A stretch of DNA of 64,000 nucleotides from CAZBME01 sp964645835 (GTDB taxonomy: Bacteria; Desulfobacterota; Syntrophia; Syntrophales; UBA8958). Under the pieces are notes generated by a model. It searched no databases and was not told the origin of the DNA. It saw nothing but the letters and a program-made list of their open reading frames with translations. The position numbers and the translations under genes are program-made. Of the stretch, positions 8,951 through 16,637 are shown piece by piece (within the stretch, counting starts at the first letter, position 1; each line of letters starts with the position of its first letter). The DNA lies in NCBI GenBank assembly GCA_964645835.1, contig CAZYDG010000044.1:8275-72274 (forward strand). The letters run 5' to 3'.

Positions 8951-9568
8951 ATGAAGAAAGCAAAGATAGACGTTCTTGATTTGCCGGACCTGGAAGCGAC
9001 GCCGGCCGATGCTTCGGAAGCGTTCAAGCTGGACATCTCAGAACCACAAATCGATCTCCAGCGTGAATCCTTTCTTACCCCACCGGAGGAGGAAGCAAAA
9101 CCTCTTTGGCGGCGCCTTGTTACAACGAAAAGGGTGATTATTTTTGGTAGTATTGTCCTTCTACTTGCTGTTACCTTTGTTGTCTATTTTGTCTTCATTG
9201 ACAAAAAACCGTCGCAGATGGCAGCGAAAGGGTCGAAGGAAAGTCGGGCAACTGCCACTGGCCAGGTTACGGAGCCAGTCTATATTGACAACCTGACGGC
9301 CGTCATCACCGACCTGTCCGGAAAGCAGCGCGTGGTCCTGTTCGGCATCGCTGCCATGCCGGGGAAGGGAGTGGCCCCCAATTATGACGGAAAAGATCCT
9401 GATATCCGTGTAGCTGCATCGAAGGCTGTTTGTAGCGCCTCATTCCCGGAATTGATGAACGACAAAGGCCGCGACCAGATCAAGCGAAAGATCAAGGACG
9501 CAATCGAGATCGTAAAAGGACCGGGTACGGTGGAACACGTGTATATCACTTCGTGGACCATCCTCTGA
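8951..9568 (+). CDS. FliL-like flagellar membrane protein
   Basis: The 205-residue product has a soluble acidic N-terminus of about 60 residues, one membrane segment at 62-83 (VIIFGSIVLLLAVTFVVYFVFI) and a periplasmic domain. The C-terminal end (ASFPELMNDKGRDQIKRKIKDAI ... VEHVYITSWTIL, abridged) resembles FliL, a stator-associated basal-body protein. The N-terminal cytoplasmic part is longer than in typical FliL. It begins six bases after fliA, so it probably belongs to the same transcript. The assignment is by pattern and location, not by strong identity. Confidence 0.6.
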   Translation: MKKAKIDVLDLPDLEATPADASEAFKLDISEPQIDLQRESFLTPPEEEAKPLWRRLVTTKRVIIFGSIVLLLAVTFVVYFVFIDKKPSQMAAKGSKESRATATGQVTEPVYIDNLTAVITDLSGKQRVVLFGIAAMPGKGVAPNYDGKDPDIRVAASKAVCSASFPELMNDKGRDQIKRKIKDAIEIVKGPGTVEHVYITSWTIL

Positions 9569-9590
9569 CAGGCTGTTGAATAATGTCCAG
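9569..9590. repeat. Fragment of repeat family A
   Basis: CAGGCTGTTGAA starts directly after the stop codon of the FliL-like gene and continues as TAATGTCC, matching the left end of the full element at 1723. The matching right end is not found nearby, so this is a truncated copy. Confidence 0.6.
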
Positions 9591-9647
9591 TTCGCGCTTT
9601 CTCGGAGAACCTCCCCCTCCACCCCTATAAGCGCTAAATTTGAACTT

Positions 9648-9770
9648 TTAGTCCCTTCCCCTTCAAGGGGAAGGTTAGGATGGGGATGGGATTGATCGTT
9701 GTAATATACTGAAATTATGCAATCGACCCCATCCCCACCCCGGCCCTCCCCTTGAAAGGGAGGGAGAAAA
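9648..9770. repeat. Inverted pair of repeat family B
   Basis: Two copies of the same unit face each other. The left copy runs CCTTCCCCTTCAAGGGGAAG then GTTAGGATGGGGATGGGATT. The right copy is its near inverse, CGACCCCATCCCCACCCCGG then CCTCCCCTTGAAAGGGAGGG. Each unit carries its own CCCCTT-AAGGGG palindrome. Further copies are at 25665 and 25911, and the hairpin at 28541 has the same core. The long minus-strand frame through this stretch is produced by the repeat and is not a gene. Confidence 0.8.
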
Positions 9771-9865
9771 ACAAGACGTTTGCTTAAGTTAGCGCACATG
9801 CCCTCCAAAGGGGAATAAGTCTGCTCCGTTGAGCCGCAGGCTGCGCTTATTTCATTGTAGATTAA

Positions 9866-9920
9866 AACAAGCGAAGCGGTTCCACCGGCGGATTGTGGAT
9901 GCGCTTCGCTTCACCCACCC
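9866..9920. repeat. Inverted repeat (family D)
   Basis: AAGCGAAGCG and CGCTTCGCTT form the arms of a hairpin around a loop containing TTCCACCGGCGGATTGTGGA. It is part of the repeat-rich gap between the FliL-like gene and the next flagellar operon. I see no coding capacity. Confidence 0.6.
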
Positions 9921-9927
9921 AACAGCC

Positions 9928-10047
9928 GTGTCGAAATTCAAATATTTGTCACATCCGTCCTGCTGTAGTCCAGACCTTTTAGGTCTGCGGTTTTGATTTA
10001 AGTGTTAAAATTTCAAAGAATTTTCAGGACTGAAGTCCTGCGCTGCA
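9928..10047. repeat. Double-palindrome REP-like repeat (family C), copy 1
   Basis: The unit reads GTGTCG-AA-ATTCAAATATTT, then CTGTAG-TC-CAGACC-TTTT-AGGTCTG-CGGTTTTG, and ends with the palindrome CAGGACTGAAGTCCTG. The same order of elements occurs in inverse orientation at 25781-25903, which shows that it is a dispersed repeat and not a local structure. Two small palindromes in a fixed arrangement are typical of REP elements mobilised by RAYT-type transposases; no such transposase is in this window. Confidence 0.8.
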
Positions 10048-10132
10048 GTCGAATCGATGAGACAGTTTCATCGATGTAATTCTATGTACACATTCCTCTC
10101 TGCAAAACATCTACAATACTTCAACGTCACAA

Positions 10133-10148
10133 TGGCATAATCTTCGCA
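10133..10148 (+). promoter_or_regulatory. Probable sigma-54 promoter of the second flagellar operon
   Basis: TGGCATAATCTTCGCA has the invariant GG and GC ten bases apart (GG at 10134-10135, GC at 10146-10147) and matches TGGCAC-N5-TTGCA at most positions. It lies about 50 bases before the first gene of the next operon and just after the repeat-rich gap, which is where a promoter is expected. Sigma-54 control of middle flagellar genes is common. Confidence 0.65.
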
Positions 10149-10197
10149 TGCTTTATTTTTGAAGAAAGGTCGGTTTTCAATTAAGGGGATCGAAACC

Positions 10198-10503
10198 ATG
10201 GTCAAAGGTATCGACGCACAACATCTGGTTACGCAGACATATGTTACGGAGAAGGTCCAGCAGGTCCATCAGAGACAAGCCGATCTCCAACAGCGGTATT
10301 TCGATGTACAGCTTGCGGAAGAGCGCAAGCAGATGCAGGAAAAGATCAAACGTGCCGAAGATGCTGATAAAGCGAAGATTACCGAACAAAAGGTTGGGAT
10401 GGATAAGGAACACGAAAAAGGCAAAGAAAAAGGGAGAAGACGGGAGCCTGATCAGGAACCTCCCGATGATGAAGAGAAACATATGATCGATGTAAAAGCT
10501 TGA
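10198..10503 (+). CDS. Small charged coiled-coil protein of the flagellar operon
   Basis: I do not recognise this 101-residue protein by name. It is very hydrophilic, starts MVKGIDAQHLVTQTYVTEKVQ, and is followed by a long helix-forming Gln/Arg/Glu-rich stretch (about 20-80) and an acidic-basic tail. There is no membrane segment or signal peptide. The ATG at 10198 is preferred over TTG at 10159 because AAGGGG precedes it and because the product then begins with an ordered segment. It is first in the operon behind the sigma-54 type promoter, so a flagellar assembly role is inferred only from context. Confidence 0.7.
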   Translation: MVKGIDAQHLVTQTYVTEKVQQVHQRQADLQQRYFDVQLAEERKQMQEKIKRAEDADKAKITEQKVGMDKEHEKGKEKGRRREPDQEPPDDEEKHMIDVKA

Positions 10504-10513
10504 GAGGAACAAA

Positions 10514-10969
10514 ATGCCTGCCGATATTATAAAACACATCAATATGAATTATATCCAGATTGTTTTCGATATTATCCTTTGCGGAGCTATTCTTTTTTCC
10601 GTTTGGCGGATGAGCCAAATCAGGCGGAAGCCTCTTATCGACAGAAATATGCTGGCGGAACTTCAGCAATTGATCGCCAATTCACACGCCGCGACGGCGT
10701 CATACCTCCAGGCCGTCAATGAGGGAAGGAAATCTGCCAAAGAAGTGGCATATCTCTTGGCTGACCGGGAAAAAAGGGCGAAGGAACTTCTTGATAAGAT
10801 TAATAAAACACTCGAAGAGTCCGCTTCTTCGCCCGTTGCCGTTCTTCCGTCAGTGGGTATGATGGCCGCCGGTGGTATGGCGCCCGGTGAAATCGCCCGC
10901 GCAACAGGCATAAATGAAGGGGAAGTGAAGCTCATGATCGGCTTGGCAGCCAAGAAAGGCAAGGGATGA
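10514..10969 (+). CDS. Membrane-anchored HTH protein (DUF2802/DUF6115-like)
   Basis: The 151-residue product has one membrane helix near residues 13-32 (YIQIVFDIILCGAILFSVWRM), a central coiled coil, and a C-terminal helix-turn-helix-like segment (MAPGEIARATGINEGEVKLMIGLAAKKG, residues about 121-148, in part). This architecture is found in unnamed proteins of flagellar clusters in deltaproteobacteria and others. Function is unknown; the HTH-like end may bind protein and not DNA. Its stop overlaps the next start as ATGA. Confidence 0.75.
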   Translation: MPADIIKHINMNYIQIVFDIILCGAILFSVWRMSQIRRKPLIDRNMLAELQQLIANSHAATASYLQAVNEGRKSAKEVAYLLADREKRAKELLDKINKTLEESASSPVAVLPSVGMMAAGGMAPGEIARATGINEGEVKLMIGLAAKKGKG

Positions 10970-12045
10970 TCACTCCCATATCGGCCCTCATTACCGGTGA
11001 TATAAAACGTCTCGACAAGATCCAGGATCGCACCGTTATGCCGCCCCTGGCCGTTGGAGAGGTTGTGGATGCCACCGTCATGGGGAAGCAGAACGGGAAA
11101 ACGCTCATTTCGGTTAAGGGGATGACCCTTGAAGCCTCCTCTACGAATCCCCTGACGGAGGGACAAAAAATCACTGTCCGCATCAGCCAGGTGTCTCCGA
11201 AAATTATTATGGTTCCCTTGGGGATAATGGATGGAGCAGAGGGATCGTTGCCGCTTACGGAGCATATCAAGGCCTTCAAACAGGATCCGGCTATGCTGCT
11301 TTCCATCTTCAAAGCCGCCAAAGATGTTTTGTCGTCCCAGAATGTCAAGAGCTATCAGAGTTTGATGCCGGATTCGAATGTAGTCCAGATCAAGGAACAT
11401 CTCGAATCTCTTCTATTTTCCAAGGATACTTTGGGAAACTACGCTGATAAGCTGGGGTTGCTTCACGAACATGCCATTGCCGCCGGTAATGGTACCGGGG
11501 ATAATCTCAAGGCAATGTTGATGAAGCTTCAGGAAGACATTCAAAGGACTGTTGCAGGAAATAATGGCACTGCCAAAGATCTGGCAGGACTTTCCGAATT
11601 TGCCGCCTCGACAATCGGTAAGATAGAGACTTATCAAGCCGTTAACCTCATGAGCATGCAAAAGGACGGACTGTTCTTTTTACCCATCCCGTTTATGTTC
11701 CAGCAGGACATCCAGACCGGCGAGTTTTTTGCTTCCACAAAAGAAACGGCACAAGGAAAGGAGTTGCGGGCCGTTGTATTCCTGGAGACGGACAAACTGG
11801 GGAAAGTTATGGCTGAAGCCAGACTTACCGGTGATTCCATCAGGTGTTTCTTTCGCTGCGATATGCCCGATACAAGGGATTTACTGGCGGCAAGGACCGC
11901 TGCATTAAAAGACGGTTTGGATGCCCTTGGGTACAAAACGGCGGATATCAAATGTTATCATGAAAGGAACATGGATGCGGTTAGACAGGAGATCCTTGAA
12001 GAATTTCCTGCTTATAGCGAGTCGGCCCTGAATGTCATGGTATGA
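10966..12045 (+). CDS. FliK-like hook-length control protein
   Basis: FliK measures hook length and triggers the FlhB specificity switch. The 359-residue product has a beta-rich N-terminal part (VVDATVMGKQNGKTLISVKGMTLEA), a helical middle, and a C-terminal region resembling the FliK C-domain: LRAVVFLETDKLGKVMAEARLTGDSIRCFFRC, then a helix and LGYKTADIKCYHERN (partial quotes). It overlaps the previous gene by four bases and is followed by an FlhB C-terminal paralogue. A Pro/Gln-rich N-terminal ruler is not obvious, so the assignment is moderate. Confidence 0.6.
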   Translation: MITPISALITGDIKRLDKIQDRTVMPPLAVGEVVDATVMGKQNGKTLISVKGMTLEASSTNPLTEGQKITVRISQVSPKIIMVPLGIMDGAEGSLPLTEHIKAFKQDPAMLLSIFKAAKDVLSSQNVKSYQSLMPDSNVVQIKEHLESLLFSKDTLGNYADKLGLLHEHAIAAGNGTGDNLKAMLMKLQEDIQRTVAGNNGTAKDLAGLSEFAASTIGKIETYQAVNLMSMQKDGLFFLPIPFMFQQDIQTGEFFASTKETAQGKELRAVVFLETDKLGKVMAEARLTGDSIRCFFRCDMPDTRDLLAARTAALKDGLDALGYKTADIKCYHERNMDAVRQEILEEFPAYSESALNVMV

Positions 12046-12093
12046 CGTCAGCACCGCTAAAGGGATGGATTCAGGTCTCGATAGGGAGACAGG

Positions 12094-12366
12094 ATGAAGG
12101 ATGATAAGCGCAAGACGGCGGCGGCCATTGAGTACAATGCCGCAAAGGATATTGCGCCGAGGGTGACGGCGAAGGGCCATGGCCTTATTGCAGAGAAGAT
12201 CATTGCCATTGCGGTTGAGAACAACATCCCGATAAAAAAGGACCCTGTTCTCATTAAGATGCTTGCCCAGATCGATATTGATGAACACATTCCCATGGAA
12301 CTGTACAAGGCTGTGGCGGAAGTCCTGGCTTTTGTGTACCGGGCCAACGAGGAAAAAGGTCATTAA
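12094..12366 (+). CDS. FlhB C-terminal-domain paralogue (FhlB/YlqH-like)
   Basis: This 90-residue protein corresponds to the cytoplasmic C-terminal part of FlhB/YscU proteins. It reads AAAIEYNAAKDIAPRVTAKG, then HGLIAEKIIAIAVENNIPI and IDIDEHIPMELYKAVAEVLA. It has no membrane domain and no NPTH cleavage motif; its start lines up just after that point. Such stand-alone proteins occur in many flagellar clusters and can substitute for the cleaved FlhB C-terminus. It follows the FliK-like gene, which fits a role in the specificity switch. Confidence 0.85.
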   Translation: MKDDKRKTAAAIEYNAAKDIAPRVTAKGHGLIAEKIIAIAVENNIPIKKDPVLIKMLAQIDIDEHIPMELYKAVAEVLAFVYRANEEKGH

Positions 12367-12386
12367 TGATTTGCCGTATACCGATC

Positions 12387-12402
12387 AGGCACAAAAATCG
12401 CA
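12387..12402 (+). promoter_or_regulatory. Probable sigma-54 promoter upstream of flgF
   Basis: AGGCACAAAAATCGCA keeps GG (12388-12389) and GC ten bases apart and matches TGGCAC-N5-TTGCA except at two positions. It lies 28 bases before the flgF start, in the only gap of any size in this stretch. It closely resembles the site upstream of the lytic transglycosylase at 60725. Confidence 0.6.
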
Positions 12403-12429
12403 TTAATTTGACATTACAGAGGTTGACAC

Positions 12430-13143
12430 ATGGGATATGGAATTAATGAAACAGCGGATGTGATGGGACGGATGGTCCGGAAATTGGACCATGTGTCAGC
12501 TAACCTTTCGAATGCATCGACGACGGGATATAAAACGGAGCATCTGTATGCGACGGCGGCGGCCAACAGGCCACAGGCGGTTGATAATGAGGTTCCCCTG
12601 CCACCCACGACGGTAGCCGTTGATTTTTCCAAAGGGATAAAACAGCAAACGGGTAACACTCTCGATTTAATGATTGAGAGCGAAGGTTTCTTTGCCGTGA
12701 AGACGAAAAACGGAACGGCTTATACACGGAGGGGAGACTTTACAATCAGTGGCGACAGTAAACTAGTCACCCAATTGGGGGAAGAGGTCCTCGGGAATAA
12801 CGGCAACGCCATTACGATCAATGGGCAAAGTATTTCCGTCGGCAGGGACGGGACCATAAAAGTCGATGATGGGGAGGTCGGTAAATTGAAAATAGTAAGC
12901 TTTGCCGATACGGCTACCCTGACACGCGGAGAAAACGGTTACTTTACCTCAACGGCAGAGCCTACGACAATAGACAGGCCGGGGGTTGTTCAGGGGGCCA
13001 TCGAGATGTCCAATGTGAACGTGATAAAAGAAATGGTTGATATGATTGATATCCAACGGTCGTTTGAGGTTTATCAGAAGGTTATTCAAACCATCACGGA
13101 TCAGGATAAAATATCCACGGCCCGAATAGGTAGGCTGGTTTAA
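12430..13143 (+). CDS. flgF: Flagellar proximal rod protein FlgF
   Basis: FlgF is a proximal rod subunit. The 237-residue product has the N-terminal rod/hook motif with LSNASTTGYKTEH, a middle region with GFFAVKTKNGTAYTRRGDF, and the C-terminal motif SNVNVIKEMVDMIDIQRSFE. It is directly followed by the related but longer flgG, the usual pairing, which makes FlgF and not FlgG the right name. An AGAGG sequence precedes the ATG. Confidence 0.92.
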   Translation: MGYGINETADVMGRMVRKLDHVSANLSNASTTGYKTEHLYATAAANRPQAVDNEVPLPPTTVAVDFSKGIKQQTGNTLDLMIESEGFFAVKTKNGTAYTRRGDFTISGDSKLVTQLGEEVLGNNGNAITINGQSISVGRDGTIKVDDGEVGKLKIVSFADTATLTRGENGYFTSTAEPTTIDRPGVVQGAIEMSNVNVIKEMVDMIDIQRSFEVYQKVIQTITDQDKISTARIGRLV

Positions 13144-13155
13144 TAGGAGGAGAAA

Positions 13156-13941
13156 ATGATAAGATCATTATACACAGCGGCGACAGGAATGGTTGCCCAG
13201 CAGCTGGATCAGGATGTCGTCGCAAACAACCTTGCGAATCTGAATACCGTGGGTTTCAAGAAATCCCGGGCCAACTTTCAGGATCTGATGTACCAGGTCC
13301 TGACGAAAGCGGGATCACTGTCGGCGACTGGGCAACAGTTGCCGTCCGGAATCGAAATCGGTATGGGCGCCAAACTCGTTTCTACACAGAAGATATTTAC
13401 CCAGGGCGATTACACCCAAACGGCCAATCAGTTCGACTGGGCTATCGAAGGGGATGGGTTCTTTCAGATCGACGACGGTCAGGGAAAGACCTTCTATACG
13501 AGGGCGGGAAACTTCAAGATGAACAGGGACAGCAATATTGTCAATCAGGATGGCTTGCTTCTGACGCCGACGATCAACGTCCCCCAGGGAACGGTTGTCC
13601 TGACCGTTGACAAGAGCGGTTCCGTCAGCGCCACTGATTCAAAGGGTGTTGTAACGACGATCGGGCAGATCACCATTGCCCGGTTTGCCAACCCGTCGGG
13701 TCTCACGAGCACCGGGCGCAACCTCTACGACAAGACGGACGGGTCGGGTGATGCCATCGTAGGTAATCCCGGTCTTGACGGCAGGGGGACCATATCGCAG
13801 TTTTTTACGGAAAATTCCAATGTTAATGTCATTGACGAAATGATCAAGATGATTACAGGACAAAGGGCTTATGAAATCGACTCCAAGGCCGTTCAGACGG
13901 CAGACAATATGCTCAGCATCATCAACAACCTCAAGCGTTAA
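13156..13941 (+). CDS. flgG: Flagellar distal rod protein FlgG
   Basis: FlgG forms the distal rod that crosses the peptidoglycan and outer membrane. The 261-residue product starts MIRSLYTAATGMVAQQLDQD, contains NNLANLNTVGFKKSRANFQD, and ends with the family motif SNVNVIDEMIKMITGQRAYE. Length is as expected. AGGAGG lies just upstream. It is followed within eight bases by flgA, whose product is needed to build the ring that surrounds this rod. Confidence 0.97.
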   Translation: MIRSLYTAATGMVAQQLDQDVVANNLANLNTVGFKKSRANFQDLMYQVLTKAGSLSATGQQLPSGIEIGMGAKLVSTQKIFTQGDYTQTANQFDWAIEGDGFFQIDDGQGKTFYTRAGNFKMNRDSNIVNQDGLLLTPTINVPQGTVVLTVDKSGSVSATDSKGVVTTIGQITIARFANPSGLTSTGRNLYDKTDGSGDAIVGNPGLDGRGTISQFFTENSNVNVIDEMIKMITGQRAYEIDSKAVQTADNMLSIINNLKR

Positions 13942-13948
13942 GGTTGTT

Positions 13949-14686
13949 GTGAAGCGTGCCCCATACGCTGCTATATTGCGCTTCATCGGCATGGGGTTTA
14001 TAGGGTTGAATTTTCTGATCGTAATGTTCCTTTCTCCCGTCTATGGCGCGGGCACGTTGACCGGTGAACAGATCCGCCAGCATGTCGTTCGGCACATTGA
14101 GCAATCCATGCCCTGGCCGAAAAATGCCGTCCGGATCGACGTCAACACACCACCTGATATGGTTGGTTTGGCCTCCAATAATATTTCCGTTCGTGTCGAA
14201 ACGGCCGGTTCCGAGGAATATGTCGGAGAGATGACCTTTATGGTACGTGTATCCGACGGGAAGCAGCAACGGCAGGTGTCGGTCCACGGACGGGTTGAAC
14301 TTCAGCGTGATATCATAGTCAGCGGGAAACCCTTGGCGAGGGACGCCGTCATTACCGCCGATGATGTGAAAGTGAAAAAGAAATGGGTGAGATACATTGA
14401 CCCAAATCTCCTGTCTGATGTTAAAGAGGCCATCGGCAAGCAACTCCTTTCGGCTGTCCGGAGCGGTGCAGAATTGAGATTGCAGATGATCAAGGAAGCG
14501 ATCGTTATAAAGAAAGGGAAGACAGTGAGGATAAACCTCGAAAGGGGCCCTATGACACTGACCACAATGGGTATCTCCGAAGAGGATGGTACTGCGGGAT
14601 CAATGATCAGGGTCAGGAATATGTCTTCCAATCGACAGGTTTATGCCAGGGTAACTGGCGAGGATACCGTCAGGATTGATTATTGA
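13949..14686 (+). CDS. flgA: P-ring assembly chaperone FlgA
   Basis: FlgA is a periplasmic chaperone for FlgI. The GTG at 13949, with AAGG five bases upstream, gives 245 residues beginning with a basic stretch and a hydrophobic signal segment (FIGLNFLIVMFLSPVYGAG). A longer reading into flgG would bury the signal peptide; ATG 13991 is another option. The C-terminal SAF-type domain is clear: GKPLARDAVITADDVKVKKK and RSGAELRLQMIKEA, then KKGKTVRINLERG. Confidence 0.88.
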   Translation: MKRAPYAAILRFIGMGFIGLNFLIVMFLSPVYGAGTLTGEQIRQHVVRHIEQSMPWPKNAVRIDVNTPPDMVGLASNNISVRVETAGSEEYVGEMTFMVRVSDGKQQRQVSVHGRVELQRDIIVSGKPLARDAVITADDVKVKKKWVRYIDPNLLSDVKEAIGKQLLSAVRSGAELRLQMIKEAIVIKKGKTVRINLERGPMTLTTMGISEEDGTAGSMIRVRNMSSNRQVYARVTGEDTVRIDY

Positions 14687-14700
14687 AGAGGTAAAGGATT

Positions 14701-15390
14701 ATGAAGAAAGCCGTTACCACCGTTGCCGTTATGATCGTCTTTTCAGGATGCGTGGCCACTCAACATGCGATCAAGGATGACAGCTACGACAAAATGAAAG
14801 CAGCACCGCCCATTGAGCGCACGGCCGCCCCAGGGTCCCTATGGACTGGAGAGAGCAATCGCAACATGCTTTTTGCCGATAATAAGGCAGTATATGTGAA
14901 TGACATTATTACAATAACCATTAACGAAACATCCAAGGCCACGAATAATGCCAGCACGAATACGTCGCGGTCTTCCAGCTCGACTGCAAATATATCGGCC
15001 ATGCTGGGAATGGATACGTCAATCCTGAGCAAGAACGCCAATATGGGCAGCCAACTGGCCGCCAGCGGCGGAACGACGAGCAGTATGAAGGGTGCAGGCG
15101 ATACGAATCGGGGAAATACACTGGTATTGAATGTGGCCGGCAGGGTGATCCGCAGGCTGGAAAACGGCAATCTCCTCATCGAAGGCCGTAAGCAGGTGAC
15201 GATCAATTCAGAAGATCAATTTATCGTCATTACGGGAATCATTCGACCCGAGGATGTTTCTGCCAATAATTACGTGGATTCCAAGAATATTGCCGATGCC
15301 CGAATTGTCTATACGGGGTCCGGCGTTGTTGCGGATAAGCAAAATGTCGGCTGGGGAACAAGGGTTCTGGATTATGTATGGCCGTTCTAA
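14701..15390 (+). CDS. flgH: Flagellar L-ring lipoprotein FlgH
   Basis: FlgH forms the outer-membrane L-ring. The 229-residue product has a lipoprotein signal with lipobox FSGC (Cys at residue 17). The core is SLWTGESNRNMLFADNKAVYVNDIITITINE (in part), followed by a Ser/Thr-rich middle and the C-terminal pattern NLLIEGRKQVTINSEDQFIV and GIIRPEDVSANNYVDSKNIA. It ends with the usual GWGTRVLDYVWPF. Its presence supports a Gram-negative envelope. Confidence 0.96.
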   Translation: MKKAVTTVAVMIVFSGCVATQHAIKDDSYDKMKAAPPIERTAAPGSLWTGESNRNMLFADNKAVYVNDIITITINETSKATNNASTNTSRSSSSTANISAMLGMDTSILSKNANMGSQLAASGGTTSSMKGAGDTNRGNTLVLNVAGRVIRRLENGNLLIEGRKQVTINSEDQFIVITGIIRPEDVSANNYVDSKNIADARIVYTGSGVVADKQNVGWGTRVLDYVWPF

Positions 15391-15458
15391 GAAAGTCAAA
15401 AGGCTTACGGCTGAAGGCAAAAGATAACCGGCAGTGGGCAGTAGGGAAAGGTGAATTT

Positions 15459-16637
15459 ATGAATAAAATCATAAAATATTCTGTCATAATAGTCTTGATA
15501 TTATGGATTGCTGTTGACGTTCAGGCAGCCAGGATCAAGGATATTGCCGGGATCGGAGGAGTCCGGGAAAACCAGTTGGTAGGCTATGGACTGGTCGTAG
15601 GTCTCATGGGGACGGGAGACGACGTGAAAAACGGGTTCGGCCGGGAGTCCATTGCCAATATGTTGAGCCGTCAGGGATTATCCATGAAAGACCGGATTGA
15701 ACTCATCAAATCGAAAAATGCGGCCTCCGTTATTGTAACGGCCAATTTACCGCCATTCGCCCGGAATGGCTCCAGGATCGATTGCCTGGTTTCTTCACTT
15801 GGGGACGCGACGAGTCTTCAGGGTGGCACCCTGATAATGACACCTCTTCGAGGGCCCGATGGAGAGGTCTACGGCGTTTGCCAGGGCGGGCTGTTTATCG
15901 GCGGTTTCTCAGCCAGTGGAGCGAATGCCTCCGTAACGAAAAATCAAACCAATGTCGGAATCGTTCCCAATGGCACCCTTGTGGAGCGGGAAGTGAATAC
16001 GGATTTCGGGGTGAATAAAAATATTACCCTTAACTTGTTCAACCCCGATTTTACGACGGCCAGACAAATGGCTCTGAAACTGAACGCCATGATGAACCAT
16101 CAGATCGAAGCGGCGGCTAAAGATTCGGGGACCATTGTTATCAAGGTGAAGGATGCCTATATCCCTCAAATCATGGCTATCGTCGCCGAGTTGGAAAACA
16201 TAGACGTTCCCGTTTCGACCCACGCTGTGGTCGTCATGAATGAAAAGACGGGAACGGTCGTTATGGGGGAGAACGTCAGGATATCAACCGTTGCCGTTGC
16301 CCATGGCAATCTGAGCATCTCCATCAAAGAAAATATGAATGTTTCTCAGCCCCTGCCGTTTGCTCCAGCGCCGCCTGTGACGGGCGCCCAGCCGACATCC
16401 ATGGATAAGAAAGATGGAACGGTGATCGCTCCCGGAGGGCAGACGGTGGTTACGAAAGACACGAAGATCAGCGTCACGGAAGAGAAAAAACAGCTTTTAT
16501 TGATGCCGCAAGGCGTCACGATACAGGAGGTCGTTCAGGGCCTTAACGCCATCGGTGTTTCGCCGAGAGATCTGATAACGATTCTTCAGACAATCAAGGC
16601 GGCTGGCGTCCTCCAGGCGGAATTGAGGGTCATCTGA
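15459..16637 (+). CDS. flgI: Flagellar P-ring protein FlgI
   Basis: FlgI forms the periplasmic P-ring around the rod. The ATG at 15459 gives 392 residues beginning with a good signal peptide (IIKYSVIIVLILWIAVDVQA followed by ARIKDIAGIGG). The longer in-frame reading would overlap flgH and hide this signal, so it is rejected. Typical FlgI patterns include NQLVGYGLVVGLMGTGDD and the C-terminal QGVTIQEVVQGLNAIGVSPR. The stop overlaps the flgJ start (TGATG). Confidence 0.96.
   Translation: MNKIIKYSVIIVLILWIAVDVQAARIKDIAGIGGVRENQLVGYGLVVGLMGTGDDVKNGFGRESIANMLSRQGLSMKDRIELIKSKNAASVIVTANLPPFARNGSRIDCLVSSLGDATSLQGGTLIMTPLRGPDGEVYGVCQGGLFIGGFSASGANASVTKNQTNVGIVPNGTLVEREVNTDFGVNKNITLNLFNPDFTTARQMALKLNAMMNHQIEAAAKDSGTIVIKVKDAYIPQIMAIVAELENIDVPVSTHAVVVMNEKTGTVVMGENVRISTVAVAHGNLSISIKENMNVSQPLPFAPAPPVTGAQPTSMDKKDGTVIAPGGQTVVTKDTKISVTEEKKQLLLMPQGVTIQEVVQGLNAIGVSPRDLITILQTIKAAGVLQAELRVI

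Noticed and set aside
9440..9808. Minus-strand open frame of 122 codons
   Set aside because: It is made by the family B repeats (translation contains LPPFQGEG and LPLEGEG, a well-known artefact pattern) and overlaps the end of the FliL-like gene.
9648..10047. Repeat array considered as CRISPR
   Set aside because: The repeats are palindromic, of different families and not separated by regular unique spacers; no cas gene is present.
15378..15458. Extension of flgI into flgH
   Set aside because: It would bury the signal peptide beginning at 15459.
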